Assembly (NCBI GenBank): GCA_963701015.1
Contig: OY969556.1
Location: forward strand, 3,286,001 to 3,350,000
Source of the DNA: MFD09286-c1 sp963701015
GTDB lineage: Bacteria; Bacteroidota; Bacteroidia; Bacteroidales; DTGW01
Reading direction: 5' to 3'
Length of the DNA stretch: 64,000 nucleotides
Of this stretch, positions 1-9,014 are shown in pieces. Position 1 is the stretch's first letter. Each line of letters starts with the position of its first letter. The position numbers and the translations under genes are program-made. Under the pieces are notes generated by a model, which saw only the letters and a program-made list of their open reading frames with translations, ran no database searches and had not been told where the DNA came from.

Positions 1-1
1 A

Positions 2-1279
2 GCCTTAATTGAATACCATAACCGTTCAAAAGGTATGCTGGTGTATGAGTTTATAAATCCTGGGGAAAAAGAAGAAGTGGAACAGGAAGCCGTGCAGGCA
101 GGTATTCAACCATTGATGATTAATATCCGTGAAAAAGACCAGATGAAGCAACAAAAAGCTTACATGGGCGCAGTAATTTCAATGGGCGACAGGAAGGAAG
201 TTCTGCCTTATATTCAACCCGGTAGCGCTTTGGAATACCAGCTATCAAAAGCAATAAAGAAATTATCTGTTCAGGACAAACCAACATTAGGTATTTTGCA
301 GGGAGATGGTGAACCACAGTTACAGGAAATCGGTCAGGTTTACAACGAACTAAATGTTCTATATAATGTAGAACCTTTAACACTTTCTGATACTTCTAAT
401 ATTCCCGACAGAATTAAAACAATTGCTATTATTCGTCCTAAGGATTCAATTCCGGCAAAACACTTTGAACAATTGGATAATTTTATGTCGCATGGCGGAA
501 GAGTTTTGGTTGCCATAAGCAGGGTTAATGCCGATTTGCAACATGCCCAAGGCACGGTTCTAAAAACAAACCTCGAAAACTGGTTAAAAGGAAAAGGTAT
601 TATTGTTGATGATAATGTAGTTATTGACGCAAATTGTTCGGCGGTGCAAGTTGTTCAGCAACAAAACGGATTTAAAATGGTTTCAAGTGTTCAATTTCCG
701 TACATACCTGCAATTAAAAATTTTGCAAAACATCCCATTAGCGAAGGTCTGGAGAATGTAATATTTCCATTCGCAAGTACCATTGAATATAATGGAAACC
801 CATCTAATAAATTTACACCTATTGTTTATTCTTCCGACAAATCAGGAACTGAATTATTGCCAGTTTATTTCAATGTACAAAGGCAATGGACAGATAACGA
901 TTTCCCAAAGAAAAACCTGACTTTAGCCGCAACGCTTGAAGGTAAACTTGTTGGAAATACTTTTTCGAAAATGGTTATAATAGCTGATGGCGATTTTATA
1001 GTCAATGGTAAACAAGACCAGTCACAACAGTTGAACCCTGATAATATAAGTCTTATGGCCAATAGTATTGATTGGCTTTCGGACGATACCGGATTAATAG
1101 GTTTAAGAACAAAAACAATCACATCTCGCCCATTGAAAGATCTGGCAGATGGCACAAAAACAACTTTAAAATATTTAAACTTCCTGCTTCCAATTCTGCT
1201 GGTTATTGGTTACGGTATTTTCAGGACTCAAGTAAAACGTAATATACGTATTAAACGAATGGAGGAAAATTATGGCTAA
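2..1279 (+). CDS. gldG: GldG-type ABC transporter auxiliary protein, 3' part
   Basis: The reading frame is open to the left edge of the window, so this is the C-terminal part of a longer gene; the first internal ATG at 35 is unlikely to be the true start. The visible protein has the long extracytoplasmic domain of the GldG/ABC_transp_aux family, including the conserved stretch INIREKDQMKQQKAYMGA and the segment SHGGRVLVAIS, and ends with one membrane helix (around LLPILLVIGYGIF) and a short basic tail. GldG works with GldF and GldA as an ABC-type complex linked to gliding motility or envelope function; many non-gliding Bacteroidota also carry it. It overlaps the next gene by 8 bases, so the two are translationally coupled. 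The family call is firm; a role in gliding is inference. Confidence 0.88.
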   Translation, partial: ALIEYHNRSKGMLVYEFINPGEKEEVEQEAVQAGIQPLMINIREKDQMKQQKAYMGAVISMGDRKEVLPYIQPGSALEYQLSKAIKKLSVQDKPTLGILQGDGEPQLQEIGQVYNELNVLYNVEPLTLSDTSNIPDRIKTIAIIRPKDSIPAKHFEQLDNFMSHGGRVLVAISRVNADLQHAQGTVLKTNLENWLKGKGIIVDDNVVIDANCSAVQVVQQQNGFKMVSSVQFPYIPAIKNFAKHPISEGLENVIFPFASTIEYNGNPSNKFTPIVYSSDKSGTELLPVYFNVQRQWTDNDFPKKNLTLAATLEGKLVGNTFSKMVIIADGDFIVNGKQDQSQQLNPDNISLMANSIDWLSDDTGLIGLRTKTITSRPLKDLADGTKTTLKYLNFLLPILLVIGYGIFRTQVKRNIRIKRMEENYG

Positions 1280-2255
1280 GAAATTTAATAACTCAAAATT
1301 ATTATACGTTTTTGTCGGATTGCTAATTATATTCGGCATTGTGGAATGGTATCAGAAAAGCCATACCGAAAGTACGTTAAACACAAAATTAGTAGATATT
1401 GACACTACAAAAGTGACAAAAGTGCTAATTTATCCTACCGCTGAAAAATCAGCCGAAATTTCATTTTTGAAAGAAGGAAAAAACTGGAAAGTGAGCAAGG
1501 GAAAAATTACCGCCGAACCGGCGCAGAATATGCCGCAGAGTTTGTTATCGATGCTGGTTGATTTAAAAACGCAACGTTTGGCATCGAAAGACAAGAAAAA
1601 ATGGGCTGAATTTAAAGTAACTGATTCCACAGCAACTAAAGTTAAAGTTTATGAAGGCTCAAAACTTGCCTTAGATATGTATATAGGTAAGTTCACATAT
1701 CAGAGAAGCAATAATCCGTATAGTGGCATGTATGGCGGAGGAGGCGGAATTTCAGGAACTACATTCATTCGCCTTTCAGATGATGATGAAATATATGCAG
1801 TTGAAGGATTTTTAACTTTTAGTTTTAACCAGGGTTTCAACATGTTCCGTAACCAAAGCATTGCCAGGTTTGATAAACCAAATGTTGAAAAAGTAACATT
1901 CAAATATCCTGGTGACAGCAGTTATACAATATCATTAAATGACAAAAAACATTGGATGATTGGCAATGAAATGCCTGATTCGACAACGGTTTCAAATTAT
2001 CTCAACGCTCTTGCATATAAAGGAGGTTCATCATTTGATGATAATTTTATACCATCCGGAGCCCCATTATTTGAAATTACAATTGAAGGAAATAATATGA
2101 AGGATGTTATTATTGACGGTTATCAGAAGGCAAATGATGATTATATAATTAATTCGAATTTGAACCCAAAATCGTATTTCTCTTCACCCGGCAAAGGATT
2201 GTTCAATGAAATTTTTAAAGGCAAAAAATCCTTCTTTGTTAAAAAGAAGAAATAA
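1272..2255 (+). CDS. DUF4340 domain-containing protein
   Basis: This 327-residue protein has one N-terminal membrane anchor (about residues 8-26, LYVFVGLLIIFGIVEW) followed by a large exported domain with repeated beta-rich DUF4340 segments, for example VTKVLIYP and KNWKVSKG. DUF4340 proteins commonly sit directly downstream of GldF/GldG-type ABC genes and are thought to be extracytoplasmic partners of that complex; the biochemical role is unknown. The ATG at 1272 lies inside the end of gldG and is preceded by a good GGAGG Shine-Dalgarno sequence at 1261-1265, which is unusual for this phylum and supports the start. A glycine-rich insert (MYGGGGGI, near residue 155) is notable. A terminator follows directly. 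Confidence 0.82.
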   Translation: MAKKFNNSKLLYVFVGLLIIFGIVEWYQKSHTESTLNTKLVDIDTTKVTKVLIYPTAEKSAEISFLKEGKNWKVSKGKITAEPAQNMPQSLLSMLVDLKTQRLASKDKKKWAEFKVTDSTATKVKVYEGSKLALDMYIGKFTYQRSNNPYSGMYGGGGGISGTTFIRLSDDDEIYAVEGFLTFSFNQGFNMFRNQSIARFDKPNVEKVTFKYPGDSSYTISLNDKKHWMIGNEMPDSTTVSNYLNALAYKGGSSFDDNFIPSGAPLFEITIEGNNMKDVIIDGYQKANDDYIINSNLNPKSYFSSPGKGLFNEIFKGKKSFFVKKKK

Positions 2256-2274
2256 CGTTGATTATATTTAATTG

Positions 2275-2305
2275 AAAAAGGCTGCCATAAACTGACAGCC
2301 TTTTT
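2275..2305. terminator. Bidirectional intrinsic terminator
   Basis: A 10-bp stem (AAAAAGGCTG pairing with CAGCCTTTTT) encloses a 10-11 base loop. It has A residues on one side and a T-run on the other. It lies between the convergent DUF4340 and gpmI genes and can end transcription from both. Confidence 0.8.
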
Positions 2306-2322
2306 TTAATTATTAATATAGT

Positions 2323-3843
2323 TTAAACCAGAACTTTGCCAGTCATTTCAGCCGGTATTGGTAATCCCGTAATTTTAAGGATAGTAGGAGCAACATCTGC
2401 CAGAACTCCACTTTGAATAGTTTTATAGTCATCGGAAACCAATATACAAGGCACTGGATTTAGAGAATGCGCTGTATTGGGAGAATTGTCATCATTTATA
2501 ACATAATCGGCATTCCCATGATCGGCAATAATAAGAACATCATAACCATTTGCCTGTGCTGTTTTAACAACTTCGCCTACACAGGTATCGACTGTTTCAA
2601 CTGCTTTTGTAATAGCTTCATATATACCAGTATGGCCAACCATATCACCATTTGCAAAATTAAGGCAAATGAAATCGGCTTCCTTTTTATTTAATTCGGG
2701 CAACAATGCATCTTTCACTTCAATTGCACTCATTTCGGGCTTTAAATCGTATGTAGCAACTTTTGGTGATGATCGTAAAATTCGGGTTTCGCCTTCAAAT
2801 TCATTTTCACGACCTCCAGAAAAAAAGAAAGTTACATGAGCATATTTTTCTGTTTCTGCAATTCTGATTTGCTTTAATCCATTGGCAGAAACTACTTCGC
2901 CTAATGTATTGGTAACATTATCTTTATCATAGATAATATTTATACCTTTAAATGAATCGTCATAACGAGTCATGGTATAATATTTCAGAGGCAATGTTTT
3001 CATGCCAAATTCAGGCATATCTTTTTGAGTAAGTACCACAGTAGTTTCACGTAAACGGTCGGTTCGGTAATTAAAGCATATAATCACATCATTTTCTTCA
3101 ATTAATCCAACAGGTTTCCCATTTTCAGATATAACAACCGGTTTAATAAACTCATCGGTAATATTTGCATTATACGAATCATTTATAGCATCTAAAACAT
3201 CACTATATTGAGTTCCTTTCCCATTAATCATCAAATCATAACTTTCTTTTACCCGCTCCCATCGTTTATCACGATCCATTCCATAATAACGGCCAATTAA
3301 AGTAGCAATTTTGCCGTTTGCATTTTTTAAATGGTTCACTAAATTAGTTATATATCCCAGACCGCTCTTTGGATCGGTATCGCGGCCATCCGTTATGGCA
3401 TGGATATACACTTTATTTAAACCAAATTCCTTTGTTACATCGCACAATTTATATAAATGCGAATCCATAGAATGAACGCCACCATCAGATATTAATCCTA
3501 TGAAATGTACTGATTTATTATTCATTTTTGCATAAGTAAAAGCCTCTACCAATGCAGGATTTTTAGCAATAGAACCATCTTCACAGGCGAGGTTTATTTT
3601 TACCAAATCCTGGTATAATACACGGCCAGCCCCAATATTTAAGTGCCCAACTTCCGAATTTCCCATGACGCCATCGGGTAAACCAACATTTTTGCCACTT
3701 GTAAGCAATTGTGAATTCGGATATTCTTGTGAAAGTCTATCAATATTTGGAGTCTTTGCACAAAAAATAACATCCGATTTATCTTTCTTTCCAATTCCCC
3801 ATCCATCGAGAATCATTAACAACATTCGTCTTTTTGCTTTCAT
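2323..3843 (-). CDS. gpmI: 2,3-bisphosphoglycerate-independent phosphoglycerate mutase
   Basis: Cytosolic glycolytic enzyme that interconverts 3- and 2-phosphoglycerate using two manganese ions and a phosphoserine intermediate. The 506-residue length is typical. The alkaline-phosphatase-fold metal site is visible as LDGWG (Asp13) and MGNSEVGH with nucleophile Ser63; further motifs include HAITDGRDTDP, FNYRTDR and the C-terminal ADHGNADY. It starts at ATG 3843 and is transcribed alone, convergent with the gldG operon. A TACATTTG -7 element lies about 40 bases upstream. Nothing looks truncated, and the identity is firm. Confidence 0.97.
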   Translation of the reverse strand: MKAKRRMLLMILDGWGIGKKDKSDVIFCAKTPNIDRLSQEYPNSQLLTSGKNVGLPDGVMGNSEVGHLNIGAGRVLYQDLVKINLACEDGSIAKNPALVEAFTYAKMNNKSVHFIGLISDGGVHSMDSHLYKLCDVTKEFGLNKVYIHAITDGRDTDPKSGLGYITNLVNHLKNANGKIATLIGRYYGMDRDKRWERVKESYDLMINGKGTQYSDVLDAINDSYNANITDEFIKPVVISENGKPVGLIEENDVIICFNYRTDRLRETTVVLTQKDMPEFGMKTLPLKYYTMTRYDDSFKGINIIYDKDNVTNTLGEVVSANGLKQIRIAETEKYAHVTFFFSGGRENEFEGETRILRSSPKVATYDLKPEMSAIEVKDALLPELNKKEADFICLNFANGDMVGHTGIYEAITKAVETVDTCVGEVVKTAQANGYDVLIIADHGNADYVINDDNSPNTAHSLNPVPCILVSDDYKTIQSGVLADVAPTILKITGLPIPAEMTGKVLV

Positions 3844-3884
3844 GAATTTATCAATTTAAATATCTATTCAATTTTTTGAAGCCG

Positions 3885-3892
3885 CAAATGTA
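3885..3892 (-). promoter_or_regulatory. Candidate -7 promoter element for gpmI
   Basis: Read on the minus strand the sequence is TACATTTG, an exact match to the Bacteroidota -7 consensus TAnnTTTG, about 40 bases before the gpmI start. I do not see a clear TTG at the -33 distance, so support is partial. Confidence 0.45.
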
Positions 3893-4021
3893 ATAATTTT
3901 TATATATGCATTATTTGAGGTGATCTTATATAAATTAGTCTTTTCAGGCTGAATATTTCATAAGACAATTATATCCGTATTAACATTGTTATTTATACCG
4001 AATCTAAATAATTATCAGCTA

Positions 4022-4052
4022 TTGAATATTGATTAATTGGTTTATATATTTG
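4022..4052 (+). promoter_or_regulatory. Candidate promoter of the repeat lipoprotein gene
   Basis: TTG at 4022-4024, then 20 bases, then TATATTTG at 4045-4052. Both elements match the Bacteroidota TTG/TAnnTTTG promoter at the expected spacing, 43 bases before the start codon at 4096. Confidence 0.6.
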
Positions 4053-4095
4053 TGTGGTTATATAAACTGAAAAAATCTAATTTAAAACTAAAATT

Positions 4096-5172
4096 ATGAA
4101 AATTATTAAACTAATGCTCTTTTGCGGCATTGTCGCATTTTTTTCTGCCTGTCAAAAAGATAATATCACGGTTACATTAAAAACGGCCGGGAGCCTTTCA
4201 GTACAAATTATTGATAGTTCTGGCACAACTTATCCTAAACTTAAGGTCCATTTGCTTTCTGGAGTCGTTTTAAGCTCTAGCAGTTCAACCTCTGTGGCTG
4301 AAATTGATGAGCAAACTACAGATAGTAAAGGCAATGTAAGCTTTGGAACACTTGAAGCCGGTACTTATTATATTTATACTGATACAATTAAAATCGGCAA
4401 TAAATATTATTTAATTGGTAAGTCATTTCAAGTGATATCAGGTGATTCAAAAAGTCTAAAGTTAAATCCTTTTGAATATATTGGTACAGTTAAATTACAA
4501 GTAGAAATTAACACCAATGGGGGAATTGATACTTTGGATTTAACCACATTAAAAGTAGCTTTGATAAAATATAGCGATTATCTACATTTATATAATGCAA
4601 ACAGGCAACATGTAATAAGCAAAGCTTTAGCAATAAAAAGCCCAGATATTAATGGAAATGTTGAATTTGATAATGTTCCAGCAAATATAGAATATATACC
4701 ATACGTTTATATCAACAATAATGATACTATAGGCGGTTGGTCAACCTATGGTGGATTGTCGTTTTCAAAAGGAGACATTTACTCTAGTTATTGTTATGTT
4801 AACTTATCGGCATTGATTATTTTTAAAGGGAATATTAATATTACCTATACTTATTATAGTTATTCGACCTATACAACTATTCCTGTTAAATCAGCAAATG
4901 TGGTATTAATAAATTATAATGACTACAATAATTATAATTTATATAGTGCAAGCCAATCGGTAATTTTATCACATAAAGTGGGTAATGTAGTAATTACAAA
5001 TACAAGTGGTATTGCCGCTTTTGTTAATGTGCCAGTAGGTTATGATTACTACCAGTATATCTATAATTCAAAAGGAGGTACATGGGTTACATCATATGTT
5101 TATTCAATTGCAAATACTACCAACCCTTACCAAATGCAAATAACAGGTTCGAACTTGGGATTAAGTAAATAA
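4096..5172 (+). CDS. Lipoprotein built of repeated beta-sandwich domains
   Basis: Unrecognised 358-residue protein. It begins with a lipoprotein signal (MKIIKLMLFCGIVAFFSAC, lipobox FSAC, acylated Cys19), so it should be membrane-anchored. The rest is built from about three similar units. Units two and three align clearly: VALIKYSDYLHLYNA and VVLINYNDYNNYNLYSA start comparable blocks, each ending in VEFDNVPAN or AAFVNVPVG followed by a tyrosine-rich Y.PYVY or YYQYIY strand; unit one (residues 35-120) is shorter and ends in VSFGTLEAGTYYIY. This G.v.F.nvp.g.Y pattern resembles carboxypeptidase-regulatory or SpaA-like prealbumin folds. Residue use is strongly biased to Tyr, Ser and Asn. It has its own promoter and terminator. 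Surface or adhesion roles are possible but unproven. Confidence 0.7.
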   Translation: MKIIKLMLFCGIVAFFSACQKDNITVTLKTAGSLSVQIIDSSGTTYPKLKVHLLSGVVLSSSSSTSVAEIDEQTTDSKGNVSFGTLEAGTYYIYTDTIKIGNKYYLIGKSFQVISGDSKSLKLNPFEYIGTVKLQVEINTNGGIDTLDLTTLKVALIKYSDYLHLYNANRQHVISKALAIKSPDINGNVEFDNVPANIEYIPYVYINNNDTIGGWSTYGGLSFSKGDIYSSYCYVNLSALIIFKGNINITYTYYSYSTYTTIPVKSANVVLINYNDYNNYNLYSASQSVILSHKVGNVVITNTSGIAAFVNVPVGYDYYQYIYNSKGGTWVTSYVYSIANTTNPYQMQITGSNLGLSK

Positions 5173-5187
5173 AAGAATTATATCAAT

Positions 5188-5226
5188 AAAAAACCTTTCA
5201 GGATGAAAACTTCTGGAAGGTTTTTT
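5188..5226 (+). terminator. Intrinsic terminator after the repeat lipoprotein
   Basis: The arms are 5188-5201 and 5213-5226, a 14-bp stem with one G-U pair and an 11-base loop. It ends in a run of eight T residues, 15 bases after the stop codon. Confidence 0.82.
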
Positions 5227-5421
5227 TTATAAAACAACTGTCAAATAATTTAATGTTTTCCAGTTAAGAATGCTACTTATTTTCGAATAAAAACTTACAG
5301 TCTTCCCAAGAATGTTTACTTCTTTATCTAATAACGCGAAATGCCATTGTTAAGTTGACATTTACAACAGCGCCATAAATAAAAAATTTATAACATAATT
5401 TGAATATACTAACAAAAGAAT

Positions 5422-7464
5422 TTATTTTAGAACAATAATTTTTGAAGTAGAAACATTCCCAGCCTGTGTTATACGACAAATGTAAATACCATTTGAAACC
5501 TGCAATCCATTGTTATCGGTTAAATTCCAAGTTGTTGTATAATCACCGGCAACTTGTGAAGAACTTACCAGTGATTTTATCTTCTGCCCCGAAACATTGT
5601 ATATAGAAATGTTTACACTTCCTTCGTTTTTATTCGAATAAACTATGGTTGCTCTTTCTTTTACCGGATTTGGGAAAATAGTAATATTGCTGTTTATTAT
5701 TACATTATTAATTGCTGATTTTGATGTATCCTGAATAAAAACAAACCGGTCAATCGTAAATGGGTTCTTTGTCCCGGCTAAAATTTTAAATGTTAAAATT
5801 TGGTTTCCTGTATCAAGGGAAACCCTTAAAACAGAACTTACAGCCAAGGTAGTTGAATCGCCCGTTTTCGGAACAGTTACAGAGCTGGTTGATGTATTGC
5901 CAACGATAAAATTATATTTTCCTCCGCCATTAACAGATGCAGTGTATGTTCCAATATCATATAATCCTTTAATATCAACGTGAATAGAATATTGGGTCCA
6001 TTCTCCATCTGCAGCATAACCTATTTGATATCCGCTGTCAGGTCGCGCTTCAATATCAACACCTTCTGATAATCTATAGGCTCCGCCTTTATTTGAAGTA
6101 GTATTATAGTGGTAAGTTTGCCCTTCACCTCCAATATCAAAATTTTCAGCCTGAATTGTACCCGGAATTGAAGCTGCTGATCCCAAATAAGGTTTTCTTA
6201 TTCCAACAATTGATGCCGATATAGGATACGAATATAAATCAATGGAATCCAATAAATTAGTTCGAAGACGATAATAATAAATTGTATGTTGCGACAAGGC
6301 GGAATCTTGGAACTGAGAAGTACTTGGGCTTAATTTTGCAATTTGTGCGAAAGTAGTATTGGCAGTTCTTCTATCTAAATAAATACTGTCATTTAAAGTA
6401 GTGCGGTTTAACCACGATAAAGTTACTGATGTATCCTTTACAATTGCATTTAGTTGCGTTGGGGATTCTTTATAGGTGTGAATAATTACATCTTTTAAAT
6501 CATTCCATTTGCGAGAACTTCTTATGTATGTTTGCCAATCGCCATTATCGTCCCAAACATTAAACGCAAACTTATATTTTAAAGATTGTTCTACCAATGT
6601 GGCATAATATATCATCCGGGAGTTGTAATCACATAATTTCATAGCTCCACATTCATCAAGTGTAACAGGTATATTATTTTTAACTGACCAATTGCTTACC
6701 TGAATAAATTTTGCAGCAGTGGTACTAATGTCACTGCTACTACCATATGTTCCAATACCAAGTCCTCCAAAATTCCACGGATCATATGAATGGTAATAAC
6801 CTATAAGATATTTATCATTTGTATCCGGAATTCTCGCACCAACAAGCTGATCAGAATTTGAAAATGAATTACCTGAATAAAGAACAATTCGGGTTGGATT
6901 GGTTTTACGAATAATAGCTAAAACCCTTTTATTAAGCGAATCCACACTTGCCTGAGTCATTGGGTTGGGTTCATTTAAAATTTCGAATAGCAAATGATTC
7001 GATTTGTCTTTGAAATGTCTTGATACCTGGCTCCAAATGCTATCAAATTTAGCAAGTGTATCAGCTTTTGCAACAAGGTCTTTCATGGTATCGGTCGCTT
7101 TTAAACCAAGTTCGTGATGTGCGTTAATAACTATATACAATCCTTTGTTTAATCCCCAAGTAACAACGGTATCAACCCTGGCTAACCATTTCGGATTTAT
7201 GGTATAGGGTGAATTTTTTGAAACATGATCCATCCATGTGATAGGAATTCTAACACAAGTGAACCCCGCATTTGCATAGTCATCAAAGTAATATTTCTGA
7301 ATTGTTGGGTTGCCCCACGATGTCTCATTTGGGTGCGCATCCAACGTGTTACCAATGTTTATACCGCGTTGCATTTGTAAAATAGCCTGCTGAGGTGTTA
7401 ACTGACTAAATGTTACATTCAATAATAATGTTGACATCAGCGATATAAGTAAAAATTTTTTCAT
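5422..7464 (-). CDS. Secreted GH5 endoglucanase with CBM6-like domain and T9SS sorting domain
   Basis: Predicted secreted beta-1,4-glucanase. After a signal peptide (cleavage near FSQ, residue 21) comes a GH5 catalytic barrel (about 25-325) opening with the typical MQRGINIGNTLDA. It contains the acid/base motif EILNEP (Glu165) and a nucleophile segment TLDECG (Glu271), plus HHE and YYHSYDPW motifs. Residues about 335-420 look like a fibronectin type III-like linker domain and 430-580 like a CBM6-type carbohydrate-binding domain (IQAENFDIGGEG, DGEWTQYSIHVDIKG). Residues 600-680 are a type A C-terminal sorting domain (ITIFPNPVKERATI to KIIVLK) recognised by the type IX secretion system, so the enzyme is probably exported to the cell surface or medium. 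It sits downstream of a broken AraC-type regulator and near a GH3 glucosidase. Cellulose versus mixed-link glucan cannot be decided here. Confidence 0.92.
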   Translation of the reverse strand: MKKFLLISLMSTLLLNVTFSQLTPQQAILQMQRGINIGNTLDAHPNETSWGNPTIQKYYFDDYANAGFTCVRIPITWMDHVSKNSPYTINPKWLARVDTVVTWGLNKGLYIVINAHHELGLKATDTMKDLVAKADTLAKFDSIWSQVSRHFKDKSNHLLFEILNEPNPMTQASVDSLNKRVLAIIRKTNPTRIVLYSGNSFSNSDQLVGARIPDTNDKYLIGYYHSYDPWNFGGLGIGTYGSSSDISTTAAKFIQVSNWSVKNNIPVTLDECGAMKLCDYNSRMIYYATLVEQSLKYKFAFNVWDDNGDWQTYIRSSRKWNDLKDVIIHTYKESPTQLNAIVKDTSVTLSWLNRTTLNDSIYLDRRTANTTFAQIAKLSPSTSQFQDSALSQHTIYYYRLRTNLLDSIDLYSYPISASIVGIRKPYLGSAASIPGTIQAENFDIGGEGQTYHYNTTSNKGGAYRLSEGVDIEARPDSGYQIGYAADGEWTQYSIHVDIKGLYDIGTYTASVNGGGKYNFIVGNTSTSSVTVPKTGDSTTLAVSSVLRVSLDTGNQILTFKILAGTKNPFTIDRFVFIQDTSKSAINNVIINSNITIFPNPVKERATIVYSNKNEGSVNISIYNVSGQKIKSLVSSSQVAGDYTTTWNLTDNNGLQVSNGIYICRITQAGNVSTSKIIVLK

Positions 7465-7628
7465 ATAAATTGTTTTAAAATTTAGAATTGATATTTTATA
7501 AATTTTTATTGCTTACCATAAAGTTTGTAGCATAGAAAAATTGGTTTGTTGAAAATCACAATGTTCGTACATAAACTATTTTTGATGTTTACAAAAAATT
7601 AAAATTGCTTAACAAAAAATGCAGTTAC

Positions 7629-8769
7629 TCATTTTTTATTGCTTTCAATATATTCCGAAGGGCTAATCCCGACTGTATTTTTAAATACCCTGTTAAAATG
7701 ATTAGGGCTGCTAAACCCCACTTTAAATGCAATTTCGCCAATATTCAGGTCTGATTCTATTAACATGCGCTTTGCCTCATTAATCCGGATTTTATTTATA
7801 TACGTTTTAACGTTACAATTAAATTGGGTTAAAATGCTTTCCGCAATACTCCTCGGCCCAATACCTGTTTTTTCGGAAATTAAATGTAGGCTTAAATCTG
7901 AATTTTGGAAGTTTTCATTTATATACTCAAGAAAATTGTCTTTTGATTTCTGTTCTTGTTCAAAAACAACAGCATGATAATTTATTGTTAAAGTTTTTAC
8001 CTGTTTTTCTGGTATGGTGCATGAAATAAAAGAATGCAAAAAGTATTGTTACAACTAATAATTGAATCCCAAACATTGCAAGAATCACCTTTGTATTATC
8101 CCTATAAAAGATAATGGAATAAATTTGAATAGATTGTTCTTTATTCTGAGCCGGATTGAGGCCTGTCGCAAAAGCAAAGCGAAACATTCTACTCCAATAA
8201 GGTTGTTTAATTGAAGTTGGTGAGAGATTATATTTGTCGAACCACCAATCGGGAGTCTTAAAATCGGCGATTGATAATTTGAAAAAATGCCTTTTAGAGT
8301 TTATTTCAATATATTTACAAAGATGCCTGAAACCTAAAACTTTCCCATCAAGGTTCATGGTAGAATCTTTTAAAATAATGTAAACGAAAATTGGTCTTAT
8401 TCCTTTGCCGGTAACTTCAACTTTTGCCTTGTTAAAAAATGAAATATTATATTCTTTATGCAACTTACTTTCGAAACCTATACCCACATACGGTCTAATA
8501 AATCCATCTTTTAATATAAAACTCATACCCGTTGACGAATCTGTTTGATAAGTACCTGTTATAATAGAATTGCCATTATCAACACTATCATTATAAAAAT
8601 CTATTTGAATATTCTTATTGTCGGGGAAAAAGATGAGAGGTTGTTTCTGAAAGAATGTGAAATATATTACGAATTGAAAAAACAAAATGATGCAACACAC
8701 CCACAAACTAAATTTATCGTGAAGAAATTTTTTGAGAAATTTTATGTACGTATCTTTTAGCATCACCAT
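7629..8769 (-). pseudogene. Membrane-anchored AraC-family regulator interrupted by a frameshift
   Basis: Two overlapping reading frames make one protein. The first (to 7960) encodes a membrane helix (about WVCCIILFFQFVIYF), an extracytoplasmic sandwich domain and a second helix (LLVVTILFAFFYFMHH), then stops at a run of Cys codons. The second (stop at 7629) supplies a complete AraC-type DNA-binding domain (ISEKTGIGPRSIAESI, IGEIAFKVGFSSPNHFNRVF). Removing one A from the five-A run near 8005-8010 joins them as RKTGKTLTINYHAV, giving about 379 residues from ATG 8769. Upstream in-frame codons to 8850 are probably not translated, because a -7-like element lies within them. Such proteins sense exported ligands and control adjacent glycoside hydrolase genes; here GH5 is immediately downstream. 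The shift may be a real lesion or a homopolymer sequence error. Confidence 0.8.
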
Positions 8770-8824
8770 AGTACTGTTTGAAAACCTAATTTTAGTATTA
8801 TATAAAAAGGGGGAAATACTTATA

Positions 8825-8832
8825 CAAATATA
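8825..8832 (-). promoter_or_regulatory. Possible -7 element before the AraC-type regulator
   Basis: Minus-strand TATATTTG matches TAnnTTTG and lies 56 bases before ATG 8769. No well-spaced TTG is seen. If used, translation from the upstream codon at 8850 would be excluded. Confidence 0.35.
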
Positions 8833-9014
8833 TGCCTGATTACAGAACAAAACAGAGTAAATATGAGAAGATATTTTTACTGAGTTAAAATATAAGCCTA
8901 GTAAATAATAGACTGGCTTTAATCATCGTTGCGTAAAAATGAGAATACCCAAACAATAAAATGGCTTAAAACTCCTAAAGTCTTTCTTAACTAATATCAA
9001 TAATTTAGTACGTT

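Noticed and set aside
8769..8850. N-terminal extension of the AraC-type regulator from ATG 8850
   Set aside because: The extension reads as unstructured sequence before a normal start and contains a -7-like promoter element, so ATG 8769 or 8763 is preferred.
8894..8919. Hairpin AAGCC/GGCTT after the TonB-like gene as a terminator
   Set aside because: The stem is short with a bulge, lies about 95 bases from the stop codon, and has only a weak T tract, so I did not list it.
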